From positions 248,001-312,000 of the forward strand of contig NZ_JAVDYG010000001.1 of assembly GCF_031458325.1 (NCBI RefSeq): a stretch of DNA of 64,000 nt, written 5' to 3'. This document shows positions 1-7,690 of the stretch, piece after piece (positions within the stretch are counted from its first letter, which is position 1; every line of letters begins with the position of its first letter). The position numbers and the translations under genes were made by a program. The notes beneath the pieces are model-generated. The model did no database searches. It had not been told where the DNA came from and worked only from the letters and a program-made list of their open reading frames with translations. This DNA comes from Nocardioides marmoribigeumensis (GTDB lineage: Bacteria > Actinomycetota > Actinomycetes > Propionibacteriales > Nocardioidaceae).

Positions 1-148
1 TGAGGCCGCCCTCGGCGACGAGCACGAGCACGCGGAACTGCACGACCGTCAGGTCGACGGGCGCGGACGACACGGAGTGGACGGCCACCGCCACCAGGGC
101 TCGGCTCGCAGTGACGAAGGCGTCGACCAGGGCGTCGTCGCTGACCAT
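1..148 (-). CDS. MarR-family transcriptional regulator, N-terminal part only
   Basis: The reverse strand opens with ATG at 146-148 and stays open to the window edge (about 49 residues). The peptide contains VDLTVVQFRVLVLVAEGG, the helix leading into the winged-helix domain of MarR regulators. A preceding helix (ALVDAFVTASRALVAVAV) matches the usual MarR dimerisation N-terminus. The recognition helix and wing lie outside the window, so the ligand class cannot be guessed. It diverges from the dehydrogenase at 205 across a 56-bp gap, so it may control that operon. The family call is fairly sure; the regulated target is inference. Confidence 0.75.
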   Translation of the reverse strand, partial: MVSDDALVDAFVTASRALVAVAVHSVSSAPVDLTVVQFRVLVLVAEGGL

Positions 149-159
149 CCGCGAACTCT

Positions 160-173
160 ATGCGCAGCCGCAT
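160..173. promoter_or_regulatory. Small inverted repeat in the MarR / dehydrogenase divergent gap
   Basis: The sequence ATGCG-cagc-CGCAT is a perfect 5-bp dyad lying between the divergent starts at 148 and 205. MarR proteins usually bind short inverted repeats overlapping such divergent promoters, so this is a candidate operator. The arms are short and could arise by chance. Confidence 0.25.
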
Positions 174-204
174 GTTCTCTCCACCTTCCGGGTAGTTCAC
201 GACC

Positions 205-1269
205 ATGCGCGCCCTGACGGTCCGTCCGAAGAGTGCCGGCACCATCCGCGTGGAGGACGTCCCCGACCCGGTGGGCGACGGCGAGGTCGTCGTGCACGGC
301 CTGGCCGTCGGGGTCTGCGGGACCGACCAGGAGATCGTGCGCGGCGACTACGGCTGGTCGCCCCCGGGCCGCGACCGGCTCGTGCTCGGGCACGAGTCCC
401 TCGGGCGCGTCGAGAGCGCCCCGCCCGACAGCTCCTTCTCGCCGGGTGACCTGGTCGTCGGGGTCGTGCGCCGACCCGACCCCGTCCCGTGCGGCGCCTG
501 CGCGCGCGGCGAGTGGGACATGTGCCGCAACGGGGAGTACGTCGAGCGCGGGATCAAGCAGGTCGACGGCTACGCCAGCGAGACCTGGACCGTGCCGGAG
601 GAGTTCCTCGTCGCGGTCGACCCCGGCCTGGGGTTGCTCGGCGTCCTGACCGAGCCCACCAGCGTCGTCGCCAAGGCGTGGGAGCAGGTCGACCGGGTCG
701 GCGGCCGCGCCTGGTTCGAGCCCGAGCGGGTGCTGGTCACCGGCGCCGGGCCGATCGGCCTGCTCGCCGCGATGATCGGCGTCCAGCGCGGGCTCGACGT
801 CCACGTCCTCGACCGGGTGACCGACGGCGTCAAGCCGGAGATCGTGCGCGACCTCGGGGCGACCTACCACCACGGCAGCGTCGCCGACGTCGCGGCGCAG
901 GCGCGTCCCGACGTGGTGATCGAGGCGACCGGCGCCGGCCGGCTGGTCCTCGACGCGATGGACGGCACGGGCTCCTACGGGATCGTCTGCCTGACCGGCG
1001 TCTCCCCCACCGGCCACACCCTCCGGCTCGACGCCGGCGGGCTCAACCGCGAGCTGGTGCTGGAGAACGACGCCGTCGTCGGCTCGGTCAACGCCAACCT
1101 GCGGCACTACCGGGCCGCGGCCGACGCGCTCGCCGCCGCCGACCGGTCGTGGCTGCGACGGTTGGTCACCACCGTCCTCCCGCTCGACCGGGCGACGAGC
1201 GCGTTCGACGAACCACCCCAGGACGACGTCAAGGTCGTCATCGCCCTCGACGAGGAGATCACTGCATGA
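205..1269 (+). CDS. Zinc-dependent glucose 1-dehydrogenase-like alcohol dehydrogenase (MDR superfamily)
   Basis: A 354-aa medium-chain dehydrogenase, the usual length for the family. The GroES-like N-terminal part has C38 and GHE (62-64) for the catalytic zinc, and a structural-zinc lobe with cysteines near 96, 99 and 107. The Rossmann motif VTGAGPIGLLAA follows at about residues 178-190. The C-terminal half (LNRELVLENDAVVGSVNAN, around residue 290) is typical of glucose-dehydrogenase C-terminal domains, so oxidation of an aldose or similar polyol with NAD(P) is the best guess. Its stop overlaps the next ATG (ATGA at 1266-1269), so it is translationally coupled to the molybdoenzyme. The exact substrate is not shown by the sequence. 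Confidence 0.8.
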   Translation: MRALTVRPKSAGTIRVEDVPDPVGDGEVVVHGLAVGVCGTDQEIVRGDYGWSPPGRDRLVLGHESLGRVESAPPDSSFSPGDLVVGVVRRPDPVPCGACARGEWDMCRNGEYVERGIKQVDGYASETWTVPEEFLVAVDPGLGLLGVLTEPTSVVAKAWEQVDRVGGRAWFEPERVLVTGAGPIGLLAAMIGVQRGLDVHVLDRVTDGVKPEIVRDLGATYHHGSVADVAAQARPDVVIEATGAGRLVLDAMDGTGSYGIVCLTGVSPTGHTLRLDAGGLNRELVLENDAVVGSVNANLRHYRAAADALAAADRSWLRRLVTTVLPLDRATSAFDEPPQDDVKVVIALDEEITA

Positions 1270-3623
1270 CCCAGGACCGGATCGACGACGTGTGGGGCGA
1301 GCGCACGCCCCACGCCCGCGGGACCGAGTGGCCCACGCGCGTCGACCTCCACCTGCACGACGGGGTGCGCGAGGAGGAGGTCGAGCGGTGGGTGCAGTCG
1401 GCCTGCCTGCTGTGCAGCAACGGCTGCGGCGTCGACATCGCGGTGAAGGACGGCCGGATGGTCGGCGTCCGCGGGCGCGCCACCGACCGGGTCAACCACG
1501 GCCGGCTCGGGCCCAAGGGCCTCTACGGCAGCACCCCCTGGGCCTCCTCCCCCGACCGGCTCACCCGCCCCCTGGTCCGCGAGGACGGCAGGCTGGTCGA
1601 GACCGACTGGGAGACCGCGATGGGCCGCATCGTCGCGGAGTCCACGCGCCTGCTCGAGGAGAAGGGCCCGCTGAGCCACGGCTTCTACACCAGCGGGCAG
1701 CTCTTCCTGGAGGAGTACTACGTCCAGGCCGTCGTCGGGAAGGCCGGCGTCGGCACCCCCCACATGGACGGCAACACCCGGCTGTGCACGGCCACGGCCG
1801 CGGCCGCGTTCAAGGAGTCGTTCGGCACCGACGGGCAGCCCGGCGCCTACGACGACATCGAGCACTGCGACGCGGTCTTCCTCTACGGCCACAACATGGC
1901 CGAGACCCAGACCGTCCTGTGGGCGCGCATCCTCGACCGCACGCGCGGCGAGGACCCCCCGAAGGTCGTGTGCGTCGACCCGCGCCGCACCGCGGTCGCC
2001 GAGGAGGCCGAGCGCACCGGCGGGGTCCACCTGCGACCGCGCGTCGGCACCAACCTCGCGCTGATGAACGCCCTGACCCGCGAGGTGCTCGAGAACGACT
2101 GGGTGGACCGGGACTACGTCGAGGCCCACACGATCGGCTACGACGACCTGGTCGCCACCGTGGCGCCGTACACCCCGGAGGAGGCGGAGCGCATCTGCGG
2201 CACCCCGGCCGACGACGTACGCCGGGCGGCGCGGATCTTCGGCGAGTCCGAGGCGGTGCTCTCGACCGTGCTGCAGGGGTTCTACCAGTCCCACCAGGCG
2301 ACTGCGGCCTCCGTCGCCGTGCACAACCTGCACCTGCTGCGCGGCATGCTCGGTCGTCCGGGGGCCGGTGTGCTGCAGATGAACGGCCAGCCGACCGCGC
2401 AGAACAACCGCGAGACCGGCGCGGACGGCGACCTCACCGGCTTCCGCAACTGGGACAACCCGCAGCACGTGCGCGAGCTCGCCGAGCAGTGGAACGTCGA
2501 CCCGATGACCATCCCGCACTGGGCGCCGCCGACGCACGCGATGCAGATCTTCAGCTATGCCGAGGCCGGCACGATCGGGCTGCTGTGGATCTCGGCGACC
2601 AACCCCGCGGTCTCGATGCCGGAGTCCGCGCGGATCCGGCGGATCCTCGGCGGCGACCAGTGCTTCGTCGTGGTGCAGGACCTGTTCCTCACCGAGACCG
2701 CCGAGCTCGCCGACGTGGTCCTGCCGGCCGCCGGCTGGGGGGAGAAGACCGGCTGCTTCACCAACGTGGACCGCACCGTCCACCTGTCGGAGAAGGCGGT
2801 CGACCCGCCCGGCGAGGCGCGGAGCGACCTCGACATCTTCGTGGCGTACGCCGACGCGATGGGCTTCACCGACGAGGACGGTGAGCCGCTGGTCAAGTGG
2901 CGCACGCCCGAGGAGGTCTTCGACGCCTGGCGGGAGGCCACGCGCGGGCGGCCCATCGACTACACCGGCCTGTCCTACGACAAGCTCCGCGGACCGAGCG
3001 GCATCCCGTGGCCGGTCGACGAGGAGCACCCCGACGGGACCGTGCGCCTCTACGCCGACGGGGTCTTCCCCACGCAGACCGAGGTGTGCGAGACCTTCGG
3101 CCACGACCTGGTGACCGGGGCGGCCCACACCGAGGAGGAGCACCGCGCCCTGCGACCGGACGGGCGCGCCTTCCTCAAGGGGGCGCCGTACTCCCCGCCG
3201 CACGAGGAGCCGAGCGAGGACTTCCCGCTGCGCTACACGACCGGCCGCACCGTCTACCACTTCCACACCCGCACCAAGACCGGCCGCGCCAAGCGGCTCG
3301 ACGACGCCGCACCCGACGCGTGGGTGCAGCTGTGCGCGTCCGACGCCGAGGCGCGGGGAGTCGCGGACGGCGACTGGGTGCTCGTGGAGTCGCCGCGTGG
3401 CTCGATCGAGGTCCGGGCCCGCATCGGCCCGGTCATGGAGGGGGCGGTCTTCGCGCCCTTCCACTACGGGCACTGGGACCCCACCGGTCTGTGCCCCGAC
3501 GCCGAGACCCGGCAGGCCAACGAGCTGACCATGACCGTGTGGGACCCGGTGTCCAAGCAACCGACCTTCAAGACCGCGGCCTGCCAGGTCACCAAGGTCC
3601 GCACCGACGAGCGGAGGCGCTGA
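1266..3623 (+). CDS. Molybdopterin-dependent oxidoreductase (nitrate reductase / formate dehydrogenase superfamily)
   Basis: A 785-aa DMSO-reductase-family catalytic subunit. The N-terminal iron-sulfur site shows C47-x2-C50-x3-C54, but the expected fourth cysteine (about 28 residues later, normally GRLC.KG) is Gly82 in HGRLGPKGLYG. The Mo ligand region NTRLCTATAA supplies Cys174, as in NapA-type enzymes. The C-terminal dinucleotide-binding domain (LRYTTGRTVYHFHTRTKTGR, then NELTMTVWDP) is intact. No Tat signal is visible, so it is probably cytoplasmic. It is coupled to the upstream dehydrogenase and to the downstream 154-aa gene. The substrate is unknown. The missing cysteine suggests a three-Cys cluster or a degenerate one. 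Confidence 0.85.
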   Translation: MTQDRIDDVWGERTPHARGTEWPTRVDLHLHDGVREEEVERWVQSACLLCSNGCGVDIAVKDGRMVGVRGRATDRVNHGRLGPKGLYGSTPWASSPDRLTRPLVREDGRLVETDWETAMGRIVAESTRLLEEKGPLSHGFYTSGQLFLEEYYVQAVVGKAGVGTPHMDGNTRLCTATAAAAFKESFGTDGQPGAYDDIEHCDAVFLYGHNMAETQTVLWARILDRTRGEDPPKVVCVDPRRTAVAEEAERTGGVHLRPRVGTNLALMNALTREVLENDWVDRDYVEAHTIGYDDLVATVAPYTPEEAERICGTPADDVRRAARIFGESEAVLSTVLQGFYQSHQATAASVAVHNLHLLRGMLGRPGAGVLQMNGQPTAQNNRETGADGDLTGFRNWDNPQHVRELAEQWNVDPMTIPHWAPPTHAMQIFSYAEAGTIGLLWISATNPAVSMPESARIRRILGGDQCFVVVQDLFLTETAELADVVLPAAGWGEKTGCFTNVDRTVHLSEKAVDPPGEARSDLDIFVAYADAMGFTDEDGEPLVKWRTPEEVFDAWREATRGRPIDYTGLSYDKLRGPSGIPWPVDEEHPDGTVRLYADGVFPTQTEVCETFGHDLVTGAAHTEEEHRALRPDGRAFLKGAPYSPPHEEPSEDFPLRYTTGRTVYHFHTRTKTGRAKRLDDAAPDAWVQLCASDAEARGVADGDWVLVESPRGSIEVRARIGPVMEGAVFAPFHYGHWDPTGLCPDAETRQANELTMTVWDPVSKQPTFKTAACQVTKVRTDERRR

Positions 3624-4087
3624 TGCCGCACCTGTCGACGTACGTCGGTCTGGCCGACCACAGCGAGGAGACGCTGGCCGACTCCTTCCGCACGATCGCC
3701 GACGGTCATGCCCACGTCGCCGACGTGTTCCACACCTGCCGGATGCTCGCCGGGTGGTGCGACGACCACCGCTCGCGGCTGAGCGAGGCGGTCGAGAGGT
3801 ACGGCGAGCAGGACGACGTCGACGAGCCCGAGCGCCTGCACGCGGCCGGCCTCGCCGAGCCCCGTGAGGGCGAGATCGGGCTGCTGCGGGACCTGCAGGA
3901 CCTGCACGTGCTCGCCACGCTCGTGCAGACCACCTGGGTCGTGATCGCTCAAGGTGCGCAGGGCCTGCGGGACGAGGAGCTGCTCGAGATCGCCCAGCAC
4001 TGTCGCGGCGAGACCGAGCGGCAGCTGTCCTGGCTGACCACCCGCATGAAGACCGCCGCGCCGCAGGCTCTCATCGTCGCGCCCTGA
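3623..4087 (+). CDS. Unknown 154-aa helical protein coupled to the molybdoenzyme
   Basis: The ATG at 3623 overlaps the TGA of the molybdoenzyme gene (TGATG), so the two are co-translated. The protein looks all-helical and is rich in His, Glu and Asp. HAHVADVFHTCRMLAGWCDDHRSRL (shown here as HAHVADVFHTC, then HRSRL), and later a LHVLATLVQTTWVVIAQGAQ helix and a C-terminal ETERQLSWLTTRMK helix, give a four-helix ferritin/hemerythrin-like impression. No definite metal-binding pattern could be confirmed by eye. No signal peptide is seen. It may be an accessory or maturation partner of the oxidoreductase, which is inference from position only. Confidence 0.6.
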   Translation: MPHLSTYVGLADHSEETLADSFRTIADGHAHVADVFHTCRMLAGWCDDHRSRLSEAVERYGEQDDVDEPERLHAAGLAEPREGEIGLLRDLQDLHVLATLVQTTWVVIAQGAQGLRDEELLEIAQHCRGETERQLSWLTTRMKTAAPQALIVAP

Positions 4088-4108
4088 GAGGGGATGGGAG
4101 ACTGCGGC

Positions 4109-4681
4109 ATGAGCCGACCGTCGCCCACCCTGACGGACTGGATCGCGCGCTGGTCCCGCCGGCCCGTCCTCGCCGGCTCCCCCGCCGACCTGGTCCGGCC
4201 GCTGCTGTCGTTCAACCAGGCGACCACCGGACGGGACGGCGACGTCGAGCTGCTGGTCGCCGAGCACCAGGGTGTCTGGCTGTGGGGCCGCGACGACCGC
4301 GGCGCGTTCGTCGAACGCGAGAACACGCCGGGCAAGCCGTGGATGCCCACTGGTGAGGACGAGGCCGCCTTCTGGCTGCACCACGCGGCGTTCGAGTTCC
4401 TGTCCTCCCACTTCCCCGCCTGGCGCAGCACCAACGACCAGACCGAGGACGTCGCCGAGCTCCTCCTGGAGGCCACCGACCCGCTGCCCGTCGGCGAGTG
4501 GCGCTGGCCGGCGAGCCGGCAGCGCATGCGTCACCGCGAGGACTCGCTGGCGATGGTCTGCGACCACGGCGGCCTGTTCTGGCTCGTGGTCGGCGGACCG
4601 GACGAGGCCGCCCTCACCTGGGCCGACGCGCTCGCCGTCACCTGGGACGAGACGGACTCCTGGCGCGAGCACCACGAGTGA
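4109..4681 (+). CDS. Unknown 190-aa soluble protein
   Basis: Two in-frame ATGs exist (4094 and 4109). I chose 4109 (MSRPSPTLTDWIARW) because the purine-rich GGGATGGGAG at 4091-4100 lies at good Shine-Dalgarno distance from it but overlaps the earlier one. The protein is Trp-rich (WLWGRDD, WRWPAS, ALTWADALAVTWDE) with no membrane segment. It somewhat recalls SMI1/SUKH-like or nucleotide-recognition folds, but I cannot place it in a family. It is the last gene of the 205-4681 operon and is followed by a strong hairpin. Confidence 0.55.
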   Translation: MSRPSPTLTDWIARWSRRPVLAGSPADLVRPLLSFNQATTGRDGDVELLVAEHQGVWLWGRDDRGAFVERENTPGKPWMPTGEDEAAFWLHHAAFEFLSSHFPAWRSTNDQTEDVAELLLEATDPLPVGEWRWPASRQRMRHREDSLAMVCDHGGLFWLVVGGPDEAALTWADALAVTWDETDSWREHHE

Positions 4682-4690
4682 GAGACGCAG

Positions 4691-4725
4691 AGCCACCCTG
4701 ACCGGGGCTTACCCGGCGGGTGGCT
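4691..4725 (+). terminator. Strong nested hairpin after the 205-4681 operon
   Basis: AGCCACCC (4691-4698) pairs with GGGTGGCT (4718-4725), and inside it CCGGG (4702-4706) pairs with CCCGG (4712-4716). It begins 10 bp after the stop codon at 4681. There is no T-tract, which is common for actinobacterial terminators. A transcription-ending role is the simplest reading. Confidence 0.6.
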
Positions 4726-4874
4726 CCGCGCTGCTGCTCGCCGGCCCGACAGCCGCCTCTCGGCGAGTGGCCGCTCGAAGCGGCAGATGGTGAGGCCCGG
4801 GGGCATGTAGCGGACCGGCGACCGTCACAACAGGGCCGGCGACCGGATCATTCCCTGCTGCCACACTTGGGTCC

Positions 4875-5239
4875 ATGGCCATCGACCCGACCGGACGCTC
4901 CCTCAGCAGTTCCTCGCCGACGACCCCGACACCCCTGTGGTGATGCTCAACCTGCTGCGCTTCGCCGAGGGCGGGCGCGCGAGCTACGACCAGTACGCCG
5001 AGGCTCTGCGCACCACCTTCCTCCCGAGGTACGGCGGCGAGGTGCTCTACGCGGGCGACGGGGCGACCCCGTTGGTCGCCGAGCACGGCCAGGACTGGGA
5101 CATGGTGCTGCTCGTGCGCTACCCGACCCGCCGCGCGTTCAGCGAGATGGTCGCCGACCCCGCCTACCAGGAGGTCACCCATCTGCGCACCGAGGCGCTG
5201 GTCGAGGCGGTCCTGCAGCCGACCACGCCGCTGGTCTGA
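4875..5239 (+). pseudogene. DUF1330-type protein, apparently frameshifted near its start
   Basis: From 4937 the reading frame encodes VVMLNLLRFAEGG, then a ferredoxin-like alpha/beta fold ending at 5239, typical of DUF1330 (dimeric alpha-beta barrel) proteins. The expected start (ATG 4875, MAIDPTG) lies in another frame. The peptide QQFLADDPDT, which normally links the two, appears in the downstream frame from 4904. One missing base between about 4896 and 4904 explains this. As it stands, only a GTG/ATG at 4937-4943 without an obvious ribosome-binding site could start a roughly 100-aa product. It is either a sequencing indel or a recently broken gene. Confidence 0.6.
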
Positions 5240-5241
5240 GG

Positions 5242-6681
5242 TCAGCGGCTGATCTGCATCACCACGGCCTTGGGCTCGGTGAAGAACTCGCGGCTGAAGT
5301 CGCCGCCCTCGCGACCCACGCCGCTGTCGCCGACGCCGCCGAACGGCGTGCGCAGGTCGCGGATGAAGAAGCAGTTGACCCACACCGTCCCGGCTCGCAG
5401 GCGCGAGGACACCCGGTGCGCGCGCGAGAGGTTCTCGGTGAACAGCATCGCGTTGAGGCCGTAGCGCGTGTCGTTGGCGAGGGCCACGACCTCGTCCTCG
5501 GAGTCGAAGGTGTTGACCACGCAGACCGGCCCGAAGATCTCCTCGCAGTACGCCGGCGCGGTCAACGGCAGGCCGGTCACGATCGTCGGCCGCACGAGCC
5601 AGCGGCCGGTCTCGTCGACCCCACCGGTCAACAGCGTGCCGCCGTCGTCCCCCACGCCCTCGACGTACGACGCCACCTTGTCGAAGTGCCGCTTGCTGGC
5701 GAGGCTGCTGAACTTCGTCGCCGGGTCGAACGGGTCGCCGATCGTGAGCGCCTCGGCGGCCGCGGTGAACCGCGCGAGGAACTCCTCGCGGATGCCGGAC
5801 TGCACGAACAGTCGCGACCCGGCGAGGCAGACCTGGCCGGAGTTGCGGAAGATCGACTCGACCGCCCAGTGCACCGCGTTGTCGAGGTCGGCGTCGTCGA
5901 ACACGATGTTGGCGCCCTTGCCGCCCAGCTCGAGCGACACCGGCGCGAGGTGCGTCGCGGCTGACGCCATCACCAGTCGCCCGGTCTGCGACGAGCCGGT
6001 GAAGGTGACCCGGTCGACGCGCTCGTCGGCGGTGAGCGACGACCCGGCCGGGGCGCCGTGGCCGTTGAGCACGTTGAGCACGCCCGGCGGCAGACCCGCC
6101 TCGACGGCGAGGCGGCCCAGCATCGTCACCGACGCGGGCGTGTCCTCCGACGGCTTGATCACACACGTGTTGCCCCAGGCGATCGCCGGCGCGGCCTTCC
6201 ACGTCGCCATCATCAGCGGGAAGTTCCACGGGCTGATCGCGGCGACGACGCCGGCCGGGCCGTACTCGCTGTAGGAGTGGTGTCCCGAGTCCATCGGGTA
6301 GACCTCGCCGACGTGGTCGCGCTGGTGGTCGGCGAAGAACCGGAAGTTCCACACCGACCGGCCGACGTCGTGCTTGGCCTGGGCGAACGGCTTGCCCATG
6401 TTGGTGCTGTCGAGGGTCGCGAGCTCGTCGGCGCGCGCCTCCATCAGGTCGGCGAGGGCGTGCAGGTGGCCGGCCCGCTCCGCGCGTCCCATCCTCGGCC
6501 AGGGCCCCTCGTCGAACGCGCGACGCGCGCTCGTCACGGCACGGTCGGCGTCCTCGGGGCCGCCCTCGGCGGCTTGGGCGAAGACCTCCTGGCTCCACGG
6601 GTTCCAGACGTCGAAGGTCTTGCCGTCGATCGACGCCACCTCCTCGCCGTCGATGACGTGGCCGAAGAACGTGTCGGTCAT
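5242..6681 (-). CDS. 2-hydroxymuconic semialdehyde dehydrogenase-like aldehyde dehydrogenase
   Basis: A 479-aa NAD(P)-dependent aldehyde dehydrogenase of normal length. Visible catalytic features are PWNF (151-154), the general base Glu251 in SLELGGKG, and the nucleophile Cys285 in NSGQVCLAG. It is the last gene of the catabolic operon and overlaps the tautomerase gene by 4 bp (TCAT at 6678-6681). Together with the tautomerase and decarboxylase it forms the oxalocrotonate branch of a meta-cleavage pathway: semialdehyde to 4-oxalocrotonate, with NADH produced. Aldehyde dehydrogenases are hard to assign by sequence alone; the context makes the call. Confidence 0.85.
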   Translation of the reverse strand: MTDTFFGHVIDGEEVASIDGKTFDVWNPWSQEVFAQAAEGGPEDADRAVTSARRAFDEGPWPRMGRAERAGHLHALADLMEARADELATLDSTNMGKPFAQAKHDVGRSVWNFRFFADHQRDHVGEVYPMDSGHHSYSEYGPAGVVAAISPWNFPLMMATWKAAPAIAWGNTCVIKPSEDTPASVTMLGRLAVEAGLPPGVLNVLNGHGAPAGSSLTADERVDRVTFTGSSQTGRLVMASAATHLAPVSLELGGKGANIVFDDADLDNAVHWAVESIFRNSGQVCLAGSRLFVQSGIREEFLARFTAAAEALTIGDPFDPATKFSSLASKRHFDKVASYVEGVGDDGGTLLTGGVDETGRWLVRPTIVTGLPLTAPAYCEEIFGPVCVVNTFDSEDEVVALANDTRYGLNAMLFTENLSRAHRVSSRLRAGTVWVNCFFIRDLRTPFGGVGDSGVGREGGDFSREFFTEPKAVVMQISR

Positions 6682-6881
6682 GACGTCTCCTTCCCGCGCC
6701 GCTCGGCGATGGTCACGTCGCCCGCGGCCCAGTGCGTCGCCGGCACCTCGCGTACGACGACCCGCACGGTCTCGCGCGGAGCCTCGACGGCTGCGACCGC
6801 GGCATCGGTCAGGCCGGTGATCAGCGCACGCACCTGCTCGGGCGTGCGGCCCTCGACCATGGTCACCTCGATCAGGGGCAT
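6678..6881 (-). CDS. 4-oxalocrotonate tautomerase family enzyme
   Basis: A 67-aa protein starting MPLIEVTMVEGR. After Met removal it exposes the catalytic Pro1, and Arg11 and Arg39 are at the canonical 4-oxalocrotonate tautomerase positions. The usual Phe50 is a Trp here. It converts 2-hydroxymuconate to the 2-oxo-3-hexenedioate isomer, between the dehydrogenase and decarboxylase steps. The gene overlaps the following dehydrogenase start by 4 bp and sits 2 bp after the preceding stop (6884), so it is translated as part of the operon. Confidence 0.9.
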   Translation of the reverse strand: MPLIEVTMVEGRTPEQVRALITGLTDAAVAAVEAPRETVRVVVREVPATHWAAGDVTIAERRGKETS

Positions 6882-6883
6882 GG

Positions 6884-7690
6884 TCAGCCACCCTCGACGG
6901 TGACCGAGCCCAGGTGGGCGAACCGCATCGTCACCGTCGTGCCCGAGGGGATGGGGACGGCGTCGGTCATGCCACCGGTCAGGACCACCCACCCGGGCTC
7001 GATCGCGCGCCCGCGCCTGGCGAGCTCGTTAGCGGCCAGCGCGAGCGCGTCGCCCGGGTGCCCGAGCACGGCCTCGCCGGTCGCGGAGTCGACCTCCTCG
7101 CCGTCCACCTCGACGCCGACACGCTCGGCGACGAGGTCCAGGTCGGCGGGGGCGAGCTCGACGGACCCGGTGGCATAGGCGCCTGACGAGGCGTTGTCGG
7201 CCACCACGTCACCGGCCTTGAACCGGAAGTCGCGGTAGCGGCTGTCGATCACCTCGGCGCCGGCCAGCACCGTGCCGACGGCCGCCATCGCGGCTTCGCG
7301 GGTCACGCCCGGCCCCTCGAGCCGGTCGCGCATCACGAACACGATCTCCGGCTCGATGCGCGGGTGGATCAGCCGGTCCTGCGGGACGGGCGCGCCGGCG
7401 GGCAGGATCATCGCGTCGGTCAGCCACGCCACCAGGGGCACGTCGACCCCCATGCGCTCCTGCTTCGCCTTGCTGGTCAGGCCGAGCTTGACGCCGACGA
7501 GTCTCTCGCCGCGCGCGATCCTGAGCTCCAGCGCCAGGTCCTGGACGGCGTAGCCGGTCTCGAGGTCGAGCTCGGGCCACTCGTCGGTGAAGGGTGTGCG
7601 GTCACGTCGCTCGTCCTCGCAGCTCAGCAGCTCGGCGGCGACGGAGTCGAGGTCCCAGCTGAGGTCGGGGGCCTTGTCGGTGCGGGTCAC
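6884..7690 (-). CDS. 4-oxalocrotonate decarboxylase / 2-oxopent-4-enoate hydratase family protein
   Basis: A 268-aa protein with the family core VGVKLGLTSKAKQERMGV (about 66-83), the metal-binding region RIEPEIVFVM (about 112-121) and GAEVIDSRYRDFRFK. Decarboxylase (DmpH/XylI) and hydratase (DmpE/MhpD) are homologous and of the same size. The tautomerase next door makes decarboxylase the likelier role, but only one copy exists here, so one of the two activities must be encoded elsewhere or shared. It overlaps the reductase gene upstream by 4 bp (7687-7690). Confidence 0.85.
   Translation of the reverse strand: MTRTDKAPDLSWDLDSVAAELLSCEDERRDRTPFTDEWPELDLETGYAVQDLALELRIARGERLVGVKLGLTSKAKQERMGVDVPLVAWLTDAMILPAGAPVPQDRLIHPRIEPEIVFVMRDRLEGPGVTREAAMAAVGTVLAGAEVIDSRYRDFRFKAGDVVADNASSGAYATGSVELAPADLDLVAERVGVEVDGEEVDSATGEAVLGHPGDALALAANELARRGRAIEPGWVVLTGGMTDAVPIPSGTTVTMRFAHLGSVTVEGG

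Noticed and set aside
1107-3560. 817-codon reverse-strand ORF antisense to the molybdoenzyme
   Set aside because: It is a GC-driven shadow: composition is Arg/Gly/Val/Asp-heavy without domains, while the forward frame has clear molybdoenzyme motifs.
4094-4108. Upstream ATG for the 190-aa gene
   Set aside because: The Shine-Dalgarno-like purines overlap this ATG but are well spaced from ATG 4109.
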